Numbered from the stretch's first letter, positions 1 through 8,618 are shown. The stretch: DNA of 64,000 nt from SZAS-103 sp036496805 (GCA_036496805.1 DASXKN010000026.1:62001-126000); one strand, 5' to 3'. Notes: a model not told the origin generated them from the sequence alone. A program made the numbers and translations.

Positions 1-1321
1 CCAGGTAGGTGCGGCAGAGGCCGAAGAATGTCAGCGAAATGCCGATCGAGGTGAACACGTCGATGAAGTAGTCGGTGAAGGTCAGCGAGAGGATCGCCGC
101 CGCGGTCAGCACGAGGTTGGTCACGGTGAACACGGCATCGATGTCGCGCGCCGATTCGCCACGCCAGAACGAGAGGCCGATCAGCGTGACGAGGACCGCC
201 GACAGCGCGTATTTCAGCCTGTCGTCGGGCATCCGGATCCAGGTCCCGTCAACGAGGTTCTCGACCACTTCGCCGTGCAGCTTCACGCCTTCCATCTCCT
301 TGTCGATCGGCGTGGGCTTGTAGTCGTTGATGCCCGAAGCGACGTAACCGACCAGCACGATCCTGCCCTTCAGGTCCGGCAGCTTCTGTCCGGGCTTGAG
401 GCAGGGTGTGTGCTCGTCGGGCATCAGGTCGACCGCGCTGACGACCGGCAGGCGATGGTTCGCGTGCCAGTTCACGCGGATGCTTTGCGGAAAGGCGGTG
501 AAGGGCCGGTGCGTGACCTGCGCCGCCAGCAGTGCCGCCATCGAGGGCACCGCCCAGCCGCCGGCGGGTTTCCAGACATCGAAATCGCGCACCACGCCAT
601 CGCCGGAACGGGTGATGTTGACGAAACCGGCGCGCTCGCGCATCGCGGCGCCGTAGGGGAGCTGCATGTCCACGCGCGGCGCCTGGCCGGCCTTCGCGGA
701 CAGCGGCTTGGCGGTGGGCCAGCGGTCGGCCGTGCTGTCTGTTGATGTCTCGGGAGTGGCCGCGTCGAGCCGCGCACCGAATACCGCCGGTGCGCCGAGT
801 TTGGCGACCTGCAGCAGCATGTCGTCCGACTCGGACTGCGTGGTCTGCTTGTCGAGGAACAGCACGTCGTAGCCGACCGCCGCCACGCCCGAATCGCCGA
901 GCGCGGTGAGCAGGTCGGCGTGGCGGTCGCGCGGCCACGGCCAGCCGGTCTGTCCCTTCTTCTCGAAGTAGGCGATCGAGCACTCGTCGATTTCCGCGAT
1001 CACCACCCGGTTCGAGGTCGGCGGATCGATCGGCCGATTGGCGATCACGAAGTCGAACAGCGAGTTCTCCACCGAGGACAGCCATTTGAAGCCGCCGATC
1101 TGGCGTCCATCCCAGTTCCCGAATCCGACCAGGTCCCAGTAGAGGAACAGCAATGCCGCGATCGTGAGCATCAGGAAGAAGTTGTAGCGGAAGCGGCTCG
1201 CGATCGCGGTGGAGGCGCGTCCGAAGGCGCGGCCCCAGGCATCCACCGGCTTGTTGAACCACCTCGCGACCACCTGCATCGGGCTCGGCCGGTGCTGCGG
1301 TGCCTGCTTTTGGTTTGCCAT
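1..1321 (-). CDS. CHASE2-domain membrane protein (3' end outside window)
   Basis: The first 440 residues are visible. A basic cytoplasmic stretch is followed by one membrane helix (about residues 45-66, core FFLMLTIAALLFLYW). A long extracytoplasmic region follows with CHASE2 features: NRVVIAEIDE near 105-115, GYDVLF, FVNITRSGDGVVRDF, and GRIVLVGYVASGINDYKPTP near 345. At least two more hydrophobic segments follow (LKYALSAVLVTLIGLSFW and a long one at the cut end). CHASE2 is a sensor module usually joined to a nucleotide cyclase, kinase or GGDEF output, which would lie beyond base 1. The ATG at 1321 gives MANQKQAPQ. Frame and domain are firm; the output domain is unknown. Confidence 0.85.
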   Translation of the reverse strand, partial: MANQKQAPQHRPSPMQVVARWFNKPVDAWGRAFGRASTAIASRFRYNFFLMLTIAALLFLYWDLVGFGNWDGRQIGGFKWLSSVENSLFDFVIANRPIDPPTSNRVVIAEIDECSIAYFEKKGQTGWPWPRDRHADLLTALGDSGVAAVGYDVLFLDKQTTQSESDDMLLQVAKLGAPAVFGARLDAATPETSTDSTADRWPTAKPLSAKAGQAPRVDMQLPYGAAMRERAGFVNITRSGDGVVRDFDVWKPAGGWAVPSMAALLAAQVTHRPFTAFPQSIRVNWHANHRLPVVSAVDLMPDEHTPCLKPGQKLPDLKGRIVLVGYVASGINDYKPTPIDKEMEGVKLHGEVVENLVDGTWIRMPDDRLKYALSAVLVTLIGLSFWRGESARDIDAVFTVTNLVLTAAAILSLTFTDYFIDVFTSIGISLTFFGLCRTYL

Positions 1322-1399
1322 CCCGCGACGTCTCCCCGGCATCCCGACCCCGCCATGGTCGCATGCACGCACCGATCCGGCCCAGCGCCGCCATCCACG

Positions 1400-2062
1400 C
1401 TATCGGCCGATCCCGGTTGCGCCAGCATGCTCGCACGGATGGGCCGCCGCATGCGCCGCGCAGGAGGTTGCGTCCCACCACGCGTGCAGCGACCCGGCCG
1501 TGCGCGCTATCGCGGTCTCGATGTCGTAGTCGATGCGCGGCGCGAACGCGCACAGCAGCGCCACGGTCGCGACGATCGCGAGCTGCATGCTCCCGCGCAA
1601 CGACGCGAGCCGCTCGTTCCGCGCCAGCAACACCGGCACGGCCAGCCCGACGAGCATGCCCGCGATCGCTTCGGCCGGCGTGTGGGTGTCGGTCAGGACC
1701 ATCGCCAGCAGCACCGTCAGCGCGAGCACGAAGCCTGCGATCGTGCCCGCGATCTGCCGGGCGCGCGACGAACCCGCGCAGACCAGGAAGCCCAGCGATG
1801 GCCAGACGGCGAACGCGCGCAACACATGCCCGCTCACGCCGCGGAACGAGGCGATGCCGAAGCGGAAGCCCCAGCCGTAGTACACGACCTTCGTGGCGAC
1901 CTCGATCGCGACCACGGCCAGCAGCATCGCCATGAAACCCGCCATCGCGGCCCACCGTCTGCGCGCGGCGAACGCCATGGCGCAACCGGCGGCGGCCGCC
2001 ACGGTCGCGACGGGATCGCCATACAGCGAAACGATCGACAGGGCGTGGCGAACCGGATCCAT
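1400..2062 (-). CDS. PAP2-like membrane phosphatase, motifs degenerate
   Basis: A 220-residue hydrophobic protein with about five or six membrane segments. It carries an SGH motif (RGVSGHVLRA) and a later DTHTPAEAIAG that resembles the PAP2 motif 3 (H-x3-D/E). The first motif (K-x6-RP) is not convincing, since only a K followed by VVYYGWGFRFG precedes SGH. The PAP2 family removes phosphate from lipid phosphates such as undecaprenyl diphosphate at the membrane. ATG 2062 is preferred to an upstream in-frame ATG at 2128 because it begins directly before the first hydrophobic stretch. It is divergent from the glycosyltransferase at 2254. Confidence 0.7.
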   Translation of the reverse strand: MDPVRHALSIVSLYGDPVATVAAAAGCAMAFAARRRWAAMAGFMAMLLAVVAIEVATKVVYYGWGFRFGIASFRGVSGHVLRAFAVWPSLGFLVCAGSSRARQIAGTIAGFVLALTVLLAMVLTDTHTPAEAIAGMLVGLAVPVLLARNERLASLRGSMQLAIVATVALLCAFAPRIDYDIETAIARTAGSLHAWWDATSCAAHAAAHPCEHAGATGIGR

Positions 2063-2253
2063 GCAAGTCCTCGCGATTGTCCGCGGCGGCAGCGGCCGTC
2101 CTCCCGCGTCGACCATGCCTGGAAGCATTGCCCGTGGCCGCGCGGAAGCTGTACCGCCGCCGCCATTGTCACGGCGATGTCACCCCCATGTCATGGCGCT
2201 GGCATCGCCGGACCGGATGCTCGCCTTCCATGGGAACGAGCCCGGGCCAGCCG

Positions 2254-3384
2254 ATGCGCTACGCCATCGTCACCGAGACCTATCCACCCGAAGTCAACGG
2301 CGTGGCGTTGACGGTCCAGGCGCTGGAGAACGGGCTGCGTTCGCGCGGACACGACGTGAGCCTGGTCCGCCCCCGCCAGTCCGGCGAACTGGTTGCCGGC
2401 GCCGACCAGATGCTGGTGCGCGGAGCGCCGCTGCCGCGCTATCCGGGCCTGCGCTTCGGCCTGCCCGCGGGCCGCGCGCTGCATGCGAACTGGAAGCGCC
2501 AGCGCCCCGATGCGATCTACGTGGCCACCGAAGGCCCGCTCGGCTGGTCGGCCGTGCGCACCGCGCGCAGGCTCGGCATTCCCGTCACCACCGGCCTGCA
2601 CACCCGCTTCGACGAATACGTCGAGCGCTACGGCGCCGCCTTCCTCACGCCGATCGCGTTCGCATGGATGCGTCGTTTCCACAACACCGCCGACGCGACC
2701 ATCGTGCCGACCGAGGACCTCGCGATGTACCTGCGCCGGCGCGGCTTCAACGACGTGCGCGTGCTGCGCCGCGCGGTCGACTCGCAGTTGTTCGACCCGG
2801 CGCGCCGCGATGCCGCGCTGCGCGCGTCCTGGGGCGTCGACGGCGACGGCCTCGTGGTGATGTACCTGGGCCGGATCGCGGCGGAGAAGAACCTCGACCT
2901 CGCCATCCGCGCCTTCCGCGCGATCCAGGCGCAGCAGCCGCAGGCGCATTTCGTCTGGGTCGGCGAAGGTCCCGTGCGCGCGACGATCGAGAAGGCCAAC
3001 CCCGACTTCGTGTTCGCCGGCCTGCGGCGCGGCGAGGAGCTGGCGCGCCATTTCGCCAGCGCCGACCTGTTCCTCTTCCCCAGCCTCACCGAAACCTTCG
3101 GCAACGTCACCCTCGAAGCGATGGCCAGCGGCGTGCCGACGGTCGCCTTCGACTACGGCGCCGCGCACGACCACCTGCGCGACGGCGTGCACGGCGCGAC
3201 GGTGCGCTTCGGCGACCACGAGGCTTTCGCGCGCGCGGCCGTGCACATCGCCGGCGACGCGCGCATGCGCCGCGCGATGGCCGCGCAGGCGCGCCAGGCG
3301 GTGACCTCGCTCAGCCCCGAATCGGTCACCCGCCACTTCGACATGCTGCTTTCGTCCCTGCCCAGCCGAAGGAGGGCCGCATGA
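2254..3384 (+). CDS. GT4-family glycosyltransferase
   Basis: 376 residues with the GT-B fold of family GT4. The N-terminal acceptor domain starts MRYAIVTETYPPEVNGVA, where the Gly-rich turn is typical of mannosyltransferases of the PimB/MgtA type. The C-terminal nucleotide-sugar domain has YLGRIAAEKNLDLAIRAF near 210, VGEGP near 245, and the E-x7-E motif in SLTETFGNVTLEAMASG near 280-295. It probably transfers a hexose, perhaps mannose, from a nucleotide donor to a lipid or glycan in the cytoplasm. Its stop overlaps the start of the next gene, a PAP2 phosphatase, in an ATGA, so the two are probably co-translated and act on one lipid-linked product. Donor and acceptor are not visible from sequence. 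Confidence 0.88.
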   Translation: MRYAIVTETYPPEVNGVALTVQALENGLRSRGHDVSLVRPRQSGELVAGADQMLVRGAPLPRYPGLRFGLPAGRALHANWKRQRPDAIYVATEGPLGWSAVRTARRLGIPVTTGLHTRFDEYVERYGAAFLTPIAFAWMRRFHNTADATIVPTEDLAMYLRRRGFNDVRVLRRAVDSQLFDPARRDAALRASWGVDGDGLVVMYLGRIAAEKNLDLAIRAFRAIQAQQPQAHFVWVGEGPVRATIEKANPDFVFAGLRRGEELARHFASADLFLFPSLTETFGNVTLEAMASGVPTVAFDYGAAHDHLRDGVHGATVRFGDHEAFARAAVHIAGDARMRRAMAAQARQAVTSLSPESVTRHFDMLLSSLPSRRRAA

Positions 3385-3947
3385 ACGTGCGCAGCCACCA
3401 ACATGGACTGGTCGAACGCGAAACCCGCTTGTGCGTTGCCGCGAACCGCTGGGGACGCCGCAGCGCGGTGCGCTCCTATTTCGCCGCGGCCAGCCGGCTC
3501 GGCGACGGCGTGTTCTGGTACGCGCTGATGGCGCTGATCGTGCTGGTGCGTGCGATCGAGGGGCAATGGCTCGACGGCCTGCGCGCCAGCGCGCACATGG
3601 CCGCGACCGGCGTGGTCGCGCTGCTGCTCTATCGCTGGCTGAAGCGATACACGCGTCGGCCCCGGCCTTACGCCGACGACGCCCGCATCGCCGCCCTCGT
3701 GCCGGTGCTCGACGAGTTCAGCTTCCCCTCCGGACACACCCTGCACGCGGTGTCCTTCACCCTGGTCGCGCTCGGGCACTACCCGATGCTGGCCTGGCTG
3801 CTGATCCCGTTCAGCGCCAGCGTGGCGGTCTCTCGCGTGGTGCTCGGCGTGCACTATCCGAGCGACGTGCTCGCGGCGACAGCGATCGGCACGGCGATCG
3901 CGTCGGTGTCGCTGTGGCTGGTCCCGGGCGCGACGCTGTTCGGCTGA
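3381..3947 (+). CDS. PAP2-family phosphatase
   Basis: 188 residues with four or five membrane helices and all three acid phosphatase motifs: KRYTRRPRPYADD (motif 1, near 94), FSFPSGHTLHAVSF (motif 2) and SRVVLGVHYPSDVLA (motif 3). The histidines of motifs 2 and 3 are intact, unlike in the PAP2-like protein encoded at 1400-2062. It is translationally coupled (ATGA) to the GT4 gene. The pair suggests glycosylation of a lipid carrier or phosphatidyl lipid followed by dephosphorylation, which is an inference from context. Confidence 0.88.
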   Translation: MNVRSHQHGLVERETRLCVAANRWGRRSAVRSYFAAASRLGDGVFWYALMALIVLVRAIEGQWLDGLRASAHMAATGVVALLLYRWLKRYTRRPRPYADDARIAALVPVLDEFSFPSGHTLHAVSFTLVALGHYPMLAWLLIPFSASVAVSRVVLGVHYPSDVLAATAIGTAIASVSLWLVPGATLFG

Positions 3948-3986
3948 GCCGGACGAGCCGAGGTCCCCGACAGCGGCGCATCCGCC

Positions 3987-4337
3987 TCAGCCGCCAACGA
4001 TCAGCAGGGTCGCGCCATACCTCGCGAGTACGCAGGCGAAGGTGGTGCCGATTGCGAACAGCATCCAGCGGAACTGCTTCCGGCGGTCGCGGAATGCCGA
4101 GGACTGCACGAACAAGTCGGCCGGATAAGCCGCGCAATACACCACGTTCGCAAGCACCGCGAGCGCGACCAACGCGAACGCGTCCTCGCCCGACAACTGG
4201 TTGGCCGCATGCGGCCCGGCCAGGAAGATCATGAGCAGCACCACCGCCGCCAGCGCGAGGTTGTAGGGCACGCGCATCACCTCCCACCAGCGGATCGCGT
4301 CAGTCGTCCGGTCCTGGAATGTCGTGGTCGTCGTCAT
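3987..4337 (-). CDS. small membrane protein, last gene of the cre operon
   Basis: 116 residues with three predicted membrane segments: LALAAVVLLMIFLAG, FALVALAVLANVVYCAAY and MLFAIGTTFACVLARYG. I do not recognise the family. Its ATG overlaps the stop of the GNAT-like gene in an ATGA, and that gene overlaps creD in the same way. It therefore probably belongs to the CreBC-controlled transcript. It converges on the PAP2 gene with only 39 bases between the stops. Confidence 0.72.
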   Translation of the reverse strand: MTTTTTFQDRTTDAIRWWEVMRVPYNLALAAVVLLMIFLAGPHAANQLSGEDAFALVALAVLANVVYCAAYPADLFVQSSAFRDRRKQFRWMLFAIGTTFACVLARYGATLLIVGG

Positions 4338-4849
4338 CGTGCAGCCTCCTTCGGTTGGGGAATCGTTTCGGAATCGCGACAGAAGACGCAGGCCGGCAGG
4401 CCGTTCCGGAAATCGGCGGGCGCGAGGACCGCATAGCCGCTTGCGCGCGCCCAGGCCGTGGCCGCGTCGTGCAGCGCGCGCACCGACGGCGCACCGTGCG
4501 GACCCGTGGCCACTGCGACTTGCACGAGGTGTCCGCGGGCGCGGGGCGACCAGCCATCGCTCGCAGCCAGCAGGAGCGCGACGCCGAACGGCACGGTGTC
4601 GACATCGAGTCCGACAAGCAGGGTCGAACGGTCGGCGCGCGTTTCGAACAGGCTTTCGACGACCACCGCGTAGGCGGCGAGCACCTGCTGCGGCCGCCGC
4701 CAGTGCGCGGGCAGTTCCATCGCGAGACGCGGGACGAGCGCGAGCGCAAACGCGCGGTCGTCGCGGCTCGCGGGGCGCACGCGGATCGCCGGAAGCGTGG
4801 CCGGCGGCATCCCTTCCGCCGGTTCGCCCACCACCACCACGAGGTTCAT
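4334..4849 (-). CDS. GNAT-like acetyltransferase fold protein downstream of creD
   Basis: 171 residues. The sequence IRVRPASRDDRAFALALVPRLA near 22 looks like the first strand and helix of a GNAT fold. Later come TLLVGLDVDTVPFGVALL, GHLVQVAVATGPHGAPSVRALHDAATAWARASGY and a closing strand with YAVLAPADFRNG. The acetyl-CoA loop (Q/RxxGxG/A) is not clear, so activity is uncertain. ATG 4849 overlaps the creD stop (ATGA) and its own stop overlaps the next gene. The tight coupling implies co-expression with creD. Confidence 0.65.
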   Translation of the reverse strand: MNLVVVVGEPAEGMPPATLPAIRVRPASRDDRAFALALVPRLAMELPAHWRRPQQVLAAYAVVVESLFETRADRSTLLVGLDVDTVPFGVALLLAASDGWSPRARGHLVQVAVATGPHGAPSVRALHDAATAWARASGYAVLAPADFRNGLPACVFCRDSETIPQPKEAAR

Positions 4850-6216
4850 GGCTGCGCCGCCGCGTCGGTCGCGGGCTCGGCGTCGAGCGGCGCCTGCGCC
4901 ACGCCGTACCAGTCGATCCTGCGGGTGACCACCATGATCGCCGCGAGGATCGCGAACAGCATCAGCGAGCCGAGCAGGAGCGCGTTGTCCTCCGAACCCA
5001 GCAAGCCGTACAACGCCGCGTAGAGCGCGGTGAGCATGGTCGCGAAGCCGAATCCGCGGGCGCGACTGTGCAGCACGTGGCTGAGGTAGAAACCCTGCAG
5101 GCCGATGCAGGCAGCGCTCGATGCGAGGTAGGACCAGACGAATTCGTAATGCTCGGACAGGCCGATCAGCAGCAGGAAGAAGATCGCCAGCGCCAGGCCA
5201 ACCAGCAGGTACTGGATCGGATGGATGCGCAATTGCTTGACCAGCTCGAACATCAGGAAGCCGGCGAAGGTCAGCAGCACGAACAGGATGCCGTACTTGC
5301 TCGCCCGGGTGGCCTGCACGTAGATGTTCACCGGATCGACGAGGTTGATCTCGATCTCGTCGGCGCCATCCTTCATCGCACCGTTGCCGGTGTAGTGACT
5401 CTGCGTGTTCGCGGCCAGCGAGGAGATGTCCCAGGTCGCATCGAAACCTTCGGAGGAGATCCGCGGCTTGTCGGGCGAGAAGCGGCCCTCGAAGTCCGGG
5501 CTCGGCCAGCTCGAGCGCAGCTCGATCCGGTTGCTGTCGCCGACCGGCGCGATCGCAAGACGCTCGGTGCCGCCGAGATCGAAATCCAGGGCCACGTCCA
5601 GCGTGCGCTTCTGCCCTGCGGCCAACGCTGCCAGGTCGGCATGCACGCCGTCGCCCCGGCTGTCGCCGCCTGAGCCGTCGCTCCCTGCGCCCTGCTGCAG
5701 CGGCGCAGCGTGTCCGTCCAGGGTCAGGACCGGCGAGCCGATCAGGCCACGAACATCGTCGATGCCGAAGCTCAGGTAGGGTTTGCCGATCTCCTTCAGC
5801 GTCGCGCCGGACAGTTCGGTCGGAACGGCGATGTCGAAGTGCTCCTTGAGCTTCGCGCTGAGCTTGTACACGCGCACCCTGTGGATGCCGCGGTGCTTCT
5901 CGTCGGGCTTGACGTAGCCATCGATGGACAGGCTGTGCGGAAAGAAGGTCCACTGCCCGCGCTCGGAACGGATCTGGGAGTGGGCGATGCCGTTCGCGTC
6001 GTTGACCGTTTCCGGGACGTCGGCGAGATAGGGAACGACGACCACCGGCCCGACCAGGCTCTGCGGGCCGGCATAGCTCTGCGCCACCGAGGCGACGGCC
6101 TGTTCGCGGAACGTCTGGCGTTCGGCGATGGTGCCCTCGATCATGCCGAGCGGGATCATGATCGCGAGGATCAGGATCGCGACCACGATGGATTTCAACA
6201 GCAGGGGAAAGCGCAC
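4846..6216 (-). CDS. creD: Inner membrane protein CreD
   Basis: 456 residues, the usual length for CreD. It has one N-terminal membrane helix (LLLKSIVVAILILAIMIPLGMI), a large periplasmic region of about 270 residues, and at least five hydrophobic helices in the last 150. The signature MIEGTIAERQTFREQAV is present. In E. coli and Aeromonas/Stenotrophomonas, creD is the main target of the CreBC (BlrAB) two-component system and is tied to beta-lactam and envelope responses. GTG at 6216 is chosen because MRFPLLLK directly precedes the membrane helix. The creC stop lies 73 bases upstream and carries a cre-tag-like box. Confidence 0.93.
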   Translation of the reverse strand: MRFPLLLKSIVVAILILAIMIPLGMIEGTIAERQTFREQAVASVAQSYAGPQSLVGPVVVVPYLADVPETVNDANGIAHSQIRSERGQWTFFPHSLSIDGYVKPDEKHRGIHRVRVYKLSAKLKEHFDIAVPTELSGATLKEIGKPYLSFGIDDVRGLIGSPVLTLDGHAAPLQQGAGSDGSGGDSRGDGVHADLAALAAGQKRTLDVALDFDLGGTERLAIAPVGDSNRIELRSSWPSPDFEGRFSPDKPRISSEGFDATWDISSLAANTQSHYTGNGAMKDGADEIEINLVDPVNIYVQATRASKYGILFVLLTFAGFLMFELVKQLRIHPIQYLLVGLALAIFFLLLIGLSEHYEFVWSYLASSAACIGLQGFYLSHVLHSRARGFGFATMLTALYAALYGLLGSEDNALLLGSLMLFAILAAIMVVTRRIDWYGVAQAPLDAEPATDAAAQP

Positions 6217-6283
6217 GGTGGGCTCCGGTGGCGGGGATGGCGTGCATCCTCGACGCCCCGCATGCAGCCACGACGAAGCCTTC

Positions 6284-6299
6284 GTGAAGTCAGGATGAA
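6284..6299 (-). promoter_or_regulatory. Candidate CreB binding site (cre tag) before creD
   Basis: Read on the minus strand, the site is TTCAT-CCTGAC-TTCAC. This differs at one base from the published cre/blr tag TTCAC-N6-TTCAC that CreB binds. It overlaps the creC stop codon and ends 67 bases before the creD GTG. Its position in front of the classical CreB target makes chance unlikely. I saw no clear -10 hexamer downstream. Confidence 0.7.
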
Positions 6300-7720
6300 G
6301 TCGGCAATGCCATCGTCGCCAGCGCACCGCCACCGGCCGCGTTCTCCAGGCTCGCCGTTCCGCGATGCAGCTGCGCGACTTCGCGCACGAAGCACAGGCC
6401 GAGTCCGCTGCTGCGCGCGCCGCCATGGGGGCGTGGCAGCGAGTAGAAGCGCTCGAAGACGCGATCGCGCGCGAAATCGGGAACGCCCGGCCCGTGGTCG
6501 CGCACCTCGATCCGCGCAAGTCCGCCCTCGCTGCTCAGCGCGAGATCGATCGCACCGCCCCGCGGCGAGAACTCGATCGCGTTGCGCAGCAGGTTGCGCA
6601 CCGCCTGCCCGACCAGGAAGCGGTCGCCGACGATGGTGATCGCATCGCCTTGCGCGTCGACGCGCAAGGCGATGGCGGCCTCCGCGACCATCGTCTCGAA
6701 GTCGGCAGCCGCTTCGCGCGCGAGCGCGGCCAGGTCGAACGCTTCGGGATTCTCGATCGCCTGCCGATGCTCGACCGCGGCCAGCGCCAGCGCCATGTCG
6801 ACCATGCTCGCCAGCCGCTGCGAATGGTCCAGGACGTTGCCGGCGAAGCGCCTGCGGTCGGCTTCGGGGAGCGGATCCTGCAGCAGTTCGGCGGCGCCGC
6901 GGATCGCGGCAAGCGGGCTCTTCATCTCGTGGGTCAGGCTGTGCACGTAGTCCTCGACGTACTGCTTGCCGTCGAGGCGCTCGCGCATCGTCTCCAGCGC
7001 GCCGCCCAGTTCGCCGAACTCGCCGGCGCCGCGCGGCGCCAGCGCGCGTTCGCCGGCGGTGACGGCACGCGCGTAGCGTTGCAGGCGGCCGAGCTCGCGC
7101 GCGAACCACAGGCTCACCAGCAGCCCGATCGCGAACGCCGCGCCCATCAGCAGTACGCCCCAGCGCACGATCGCATTCTGGCTGGCGGCGATGAAGGGCG
7201 CGAGCGTGCGGTTGGGCTTGGCGACGGTCAGCACGCCGATGATCCGGTCGTGGTCCCTGATCGGCGCGGCGACGTGCATCACCGAGGACTCCTCGTCGTC
7301 CGGATCGGTGCGCGTCGAGCGCGCGCCGTAGCGGCCGCGCAGCGTGAGGTACACGTCGTTCCAGCGCGAGAAGTCGTGGCCGACGTCGGTGCCGGCCGAA
7401 TCGAAGACCACGATGCCCTTCGCGTCGGTCACGTACACGCGATAGTCGAGCGCATCCTTGCGGAAACCCCAGATGCGCGCGTGCACGTCGCGATGCGCCA
7501 GCTCGTTCACGCGTCGCGAGAACGCGCCATCGCCGATGTGTCCGGAAACCATGTCGTCGGTCGCGAGCAGGGCGAGCACGTTGGCGGTGTCGATCAGGTT
7601 GTCCTCCATCGCCTGGCGCACGCCCGGCTTGATCTCGCCGACGAACACGCGCAGCACCAGCCACGCCGCGATGCCGACGATCAGGAAGTAGCCGAGGAAG
7701 ATGCGCAGTCCCAGCCTCAT
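6290..7720 (-). CDS. creC: Sensor histidine kinase CreC
   Basis: 476 residues. Membrane helix 1 is near 5-28 (LRIFLGYFLIVGIAAWLVL). A periplasmic sensor of about 150 residues follows, then helix 2 near 183-205. The H-box is SLTHEMKSPLAAIRGAAELL with the phosphorylatable His near 263. An N-box (NLLRNAIEFSP) and G-boxes (DHGPGVPD, SSGLGLCFV) follow. It phosphorylates CreB. ATG 7720 gives the usual N-terminus MRLGLRIFLGYFLIVG; an upstream in-frame ATG at 7837 would add 39 unlikely residues in the hairpin-rich spacer. Confidence 0.93.
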   Translation of the reverse strand: MRLGLRIFLGYFLIVGIAAWLVLRVFVGEIKPGVRQAMEDNLIDTANVLALLATDDMVSGHIGDGAFSRRVNELAHRDVHARIWGFRKDALDYRVYVTDAKGIVVFDSAGTDVGHDFSRWNDVYLTLRGRYGARSTRTDPDDEESSVMHVAAPIRDHDRIIGVLTVAKPNRTLAPFIAASQNAIVRWGVLLMGAAFAIGLLVSLWFARELGRLQRYARAVTAGERALAPRGAGEFGELGGALETMRERLDGKQYVEDYVHSLTHEMKSPLAAIRGAAELLQDPLPEADRRRFAGNVLDHSQRLASMVDMALALAAVEHRQAIENPEAFDLAALAREAAADFETMVAEAAIALRVDAQGDAITIVGDRFLVGQAVRNLLRNAIEFSPRGGAIDLALSSEGGLARIEVRDHGPGVPDFARDRVFERFYSLPRPHGGARSSGLGLCFVREVAQLHRGTASLENAAGGGALATMALPTSS

Positions 7721-7760
7721 TGCGCGACACCGATTCGGCAGACGCATGGGCTCGCGGATC

Positions 7761-7920
7761 GTGGCCCATGGACGGGCCACGCGCGATGACTGCGCATGCG
7801 CAGCCATCGCGGAGCCAGGTCCGGGCATGTGACCCACATGGATGTGGGAAATGCCGACAGGCGCATGGAGCGCCTGCGGCTACCGGACTTGGCGAGCGAA
7901 TGTCGGGCAGGACGCCCGAT
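7761..7920. repeat. Cluster of five small inverted repeats between creB and creC
   Basis: Five short dyads lie in 160 bases: GTGGCCC/GGGCCAC (7761-7780), the 14-bp perfect palindrome CTGCGCATGCGCAG (7790-7803), CCCACAT-GG-ATGTGGG (7833-7848), CAGGCGC/GCGCCTG (7858-7876), and TCGGGC/GCCCGA (7903-7919), which directly follows the creB stop on the minus strand. None has a T run. They could form RNA stem-loops that set the creB:creC ratio, or one (7833-7848) could be a protein site. Confidence 0.6.
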
Positions 7921-8618
7921 CATTTGCGCTCCACCTCGGCACAAATCGAATAGCCGACGCCGCGATGGGTCTTGAGCGGATCGGCATCGGGATGGATCGC
8001 GTGCAGCTTGGCACGCAGCGTCTTGACGTGGGCGTCGACGGTGCGGTCGGCGCTGTCGGAGTCCCCGCTCCACACCGCATCCATGAGTTGAGCGCGGCTG
8101 AAGATCGCACCCGGATGCGCCAGCAGCACGGACAGCAGTCCGTACTCGTAGCGCGTCAGCGCCAGCGCCTGCCCGTGGTAGCGGATGCGGCGTCCCGCGG
8201 CGTCGTGCTCGAATGCGCCGCGACGCTTCCAGCCCTCGGCATCGATGGGCTGCGTGGCGACGCTGCGACGCAGTCGGGCACGCACGCGCGCGATCAGCTC
8301 GCGCGGCGAGAACGGCTTGACCACGTAGTCATCGGCACCCAGCTCGAAGCCGACCACGCGATCGACCTCGCCGCCGCGCGCGGTCAGGAAGATCACCGGC
8401 ACCTCGCTGCCGCGGCGCAGCTCGCGGCAGACGTCGAAGCCGTTGCGGTCCGGCAGGCCGACGTCGAGCACCACCAGGTCGATGCCGCCCTGCGCGAAGC
8501 GCGCCAGCCCCGCGCCGCCGAGCAGGCAGTGCGTCGCCTCGAAGCCCTCGCTGCGCAGCGCGTACAGCACCGCATCGGCGATGCCGGCTTCGTCCTCGAT
8601 CAGCAGGATGTGGGGCAT
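7920..8618 (-). CDS. creB: Response regulator CreB (OmpR/PhoB type)
   Basis: 232 residues. The receiver domain has the acidic pair in LLIEDEAGIAD, phospho-acceptor Asp near 52 (VVLDVGLPDRNG), the switch T in FLTARGG and the Lys in DYVVKPFSPREL. The C-terminal winged helix contains LTRYEYGLLSVLLAHPG and DRTVDAHVKTLRAKL. It is activated by CreC and drives creD. It is divergent from rlmJ, with 95 bases between the starts. Confidence 0.92.
   Translation of the reverse strand: MPHILLIEDEAGIADAVLYALRSEGFEATHCLLGGAGLARFAQGGIDLVVLDVGLPDRNGFDVCRELRRGSEVPVIFLTARGGEVDRVVGFELGADDYVVKPFSPRELIARVRARLRRSVATQPIDAEGWKRRGAFEHDAAGRRIRYHGQALALTRYEYGLLSVLLAHPGAIFSRAQLMDAVWSGDSDSADRTVDAHVKTLRAKLHAIHPDADPLKTHRGVGYSICAEVERK

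Noticed and set aside
1..1321. CHASE2 gene as a truncated pseudogene
   Set aside because: It is open up to the window edge; the missing end is simply outside.
249..2066. A 605-codon minus-strand frame covering the PAP2-like and CHASE2 genes
   Set aside because: Arg/Gly-rich nonsense. The real genes are in other frames and show membrane helices and motifs.
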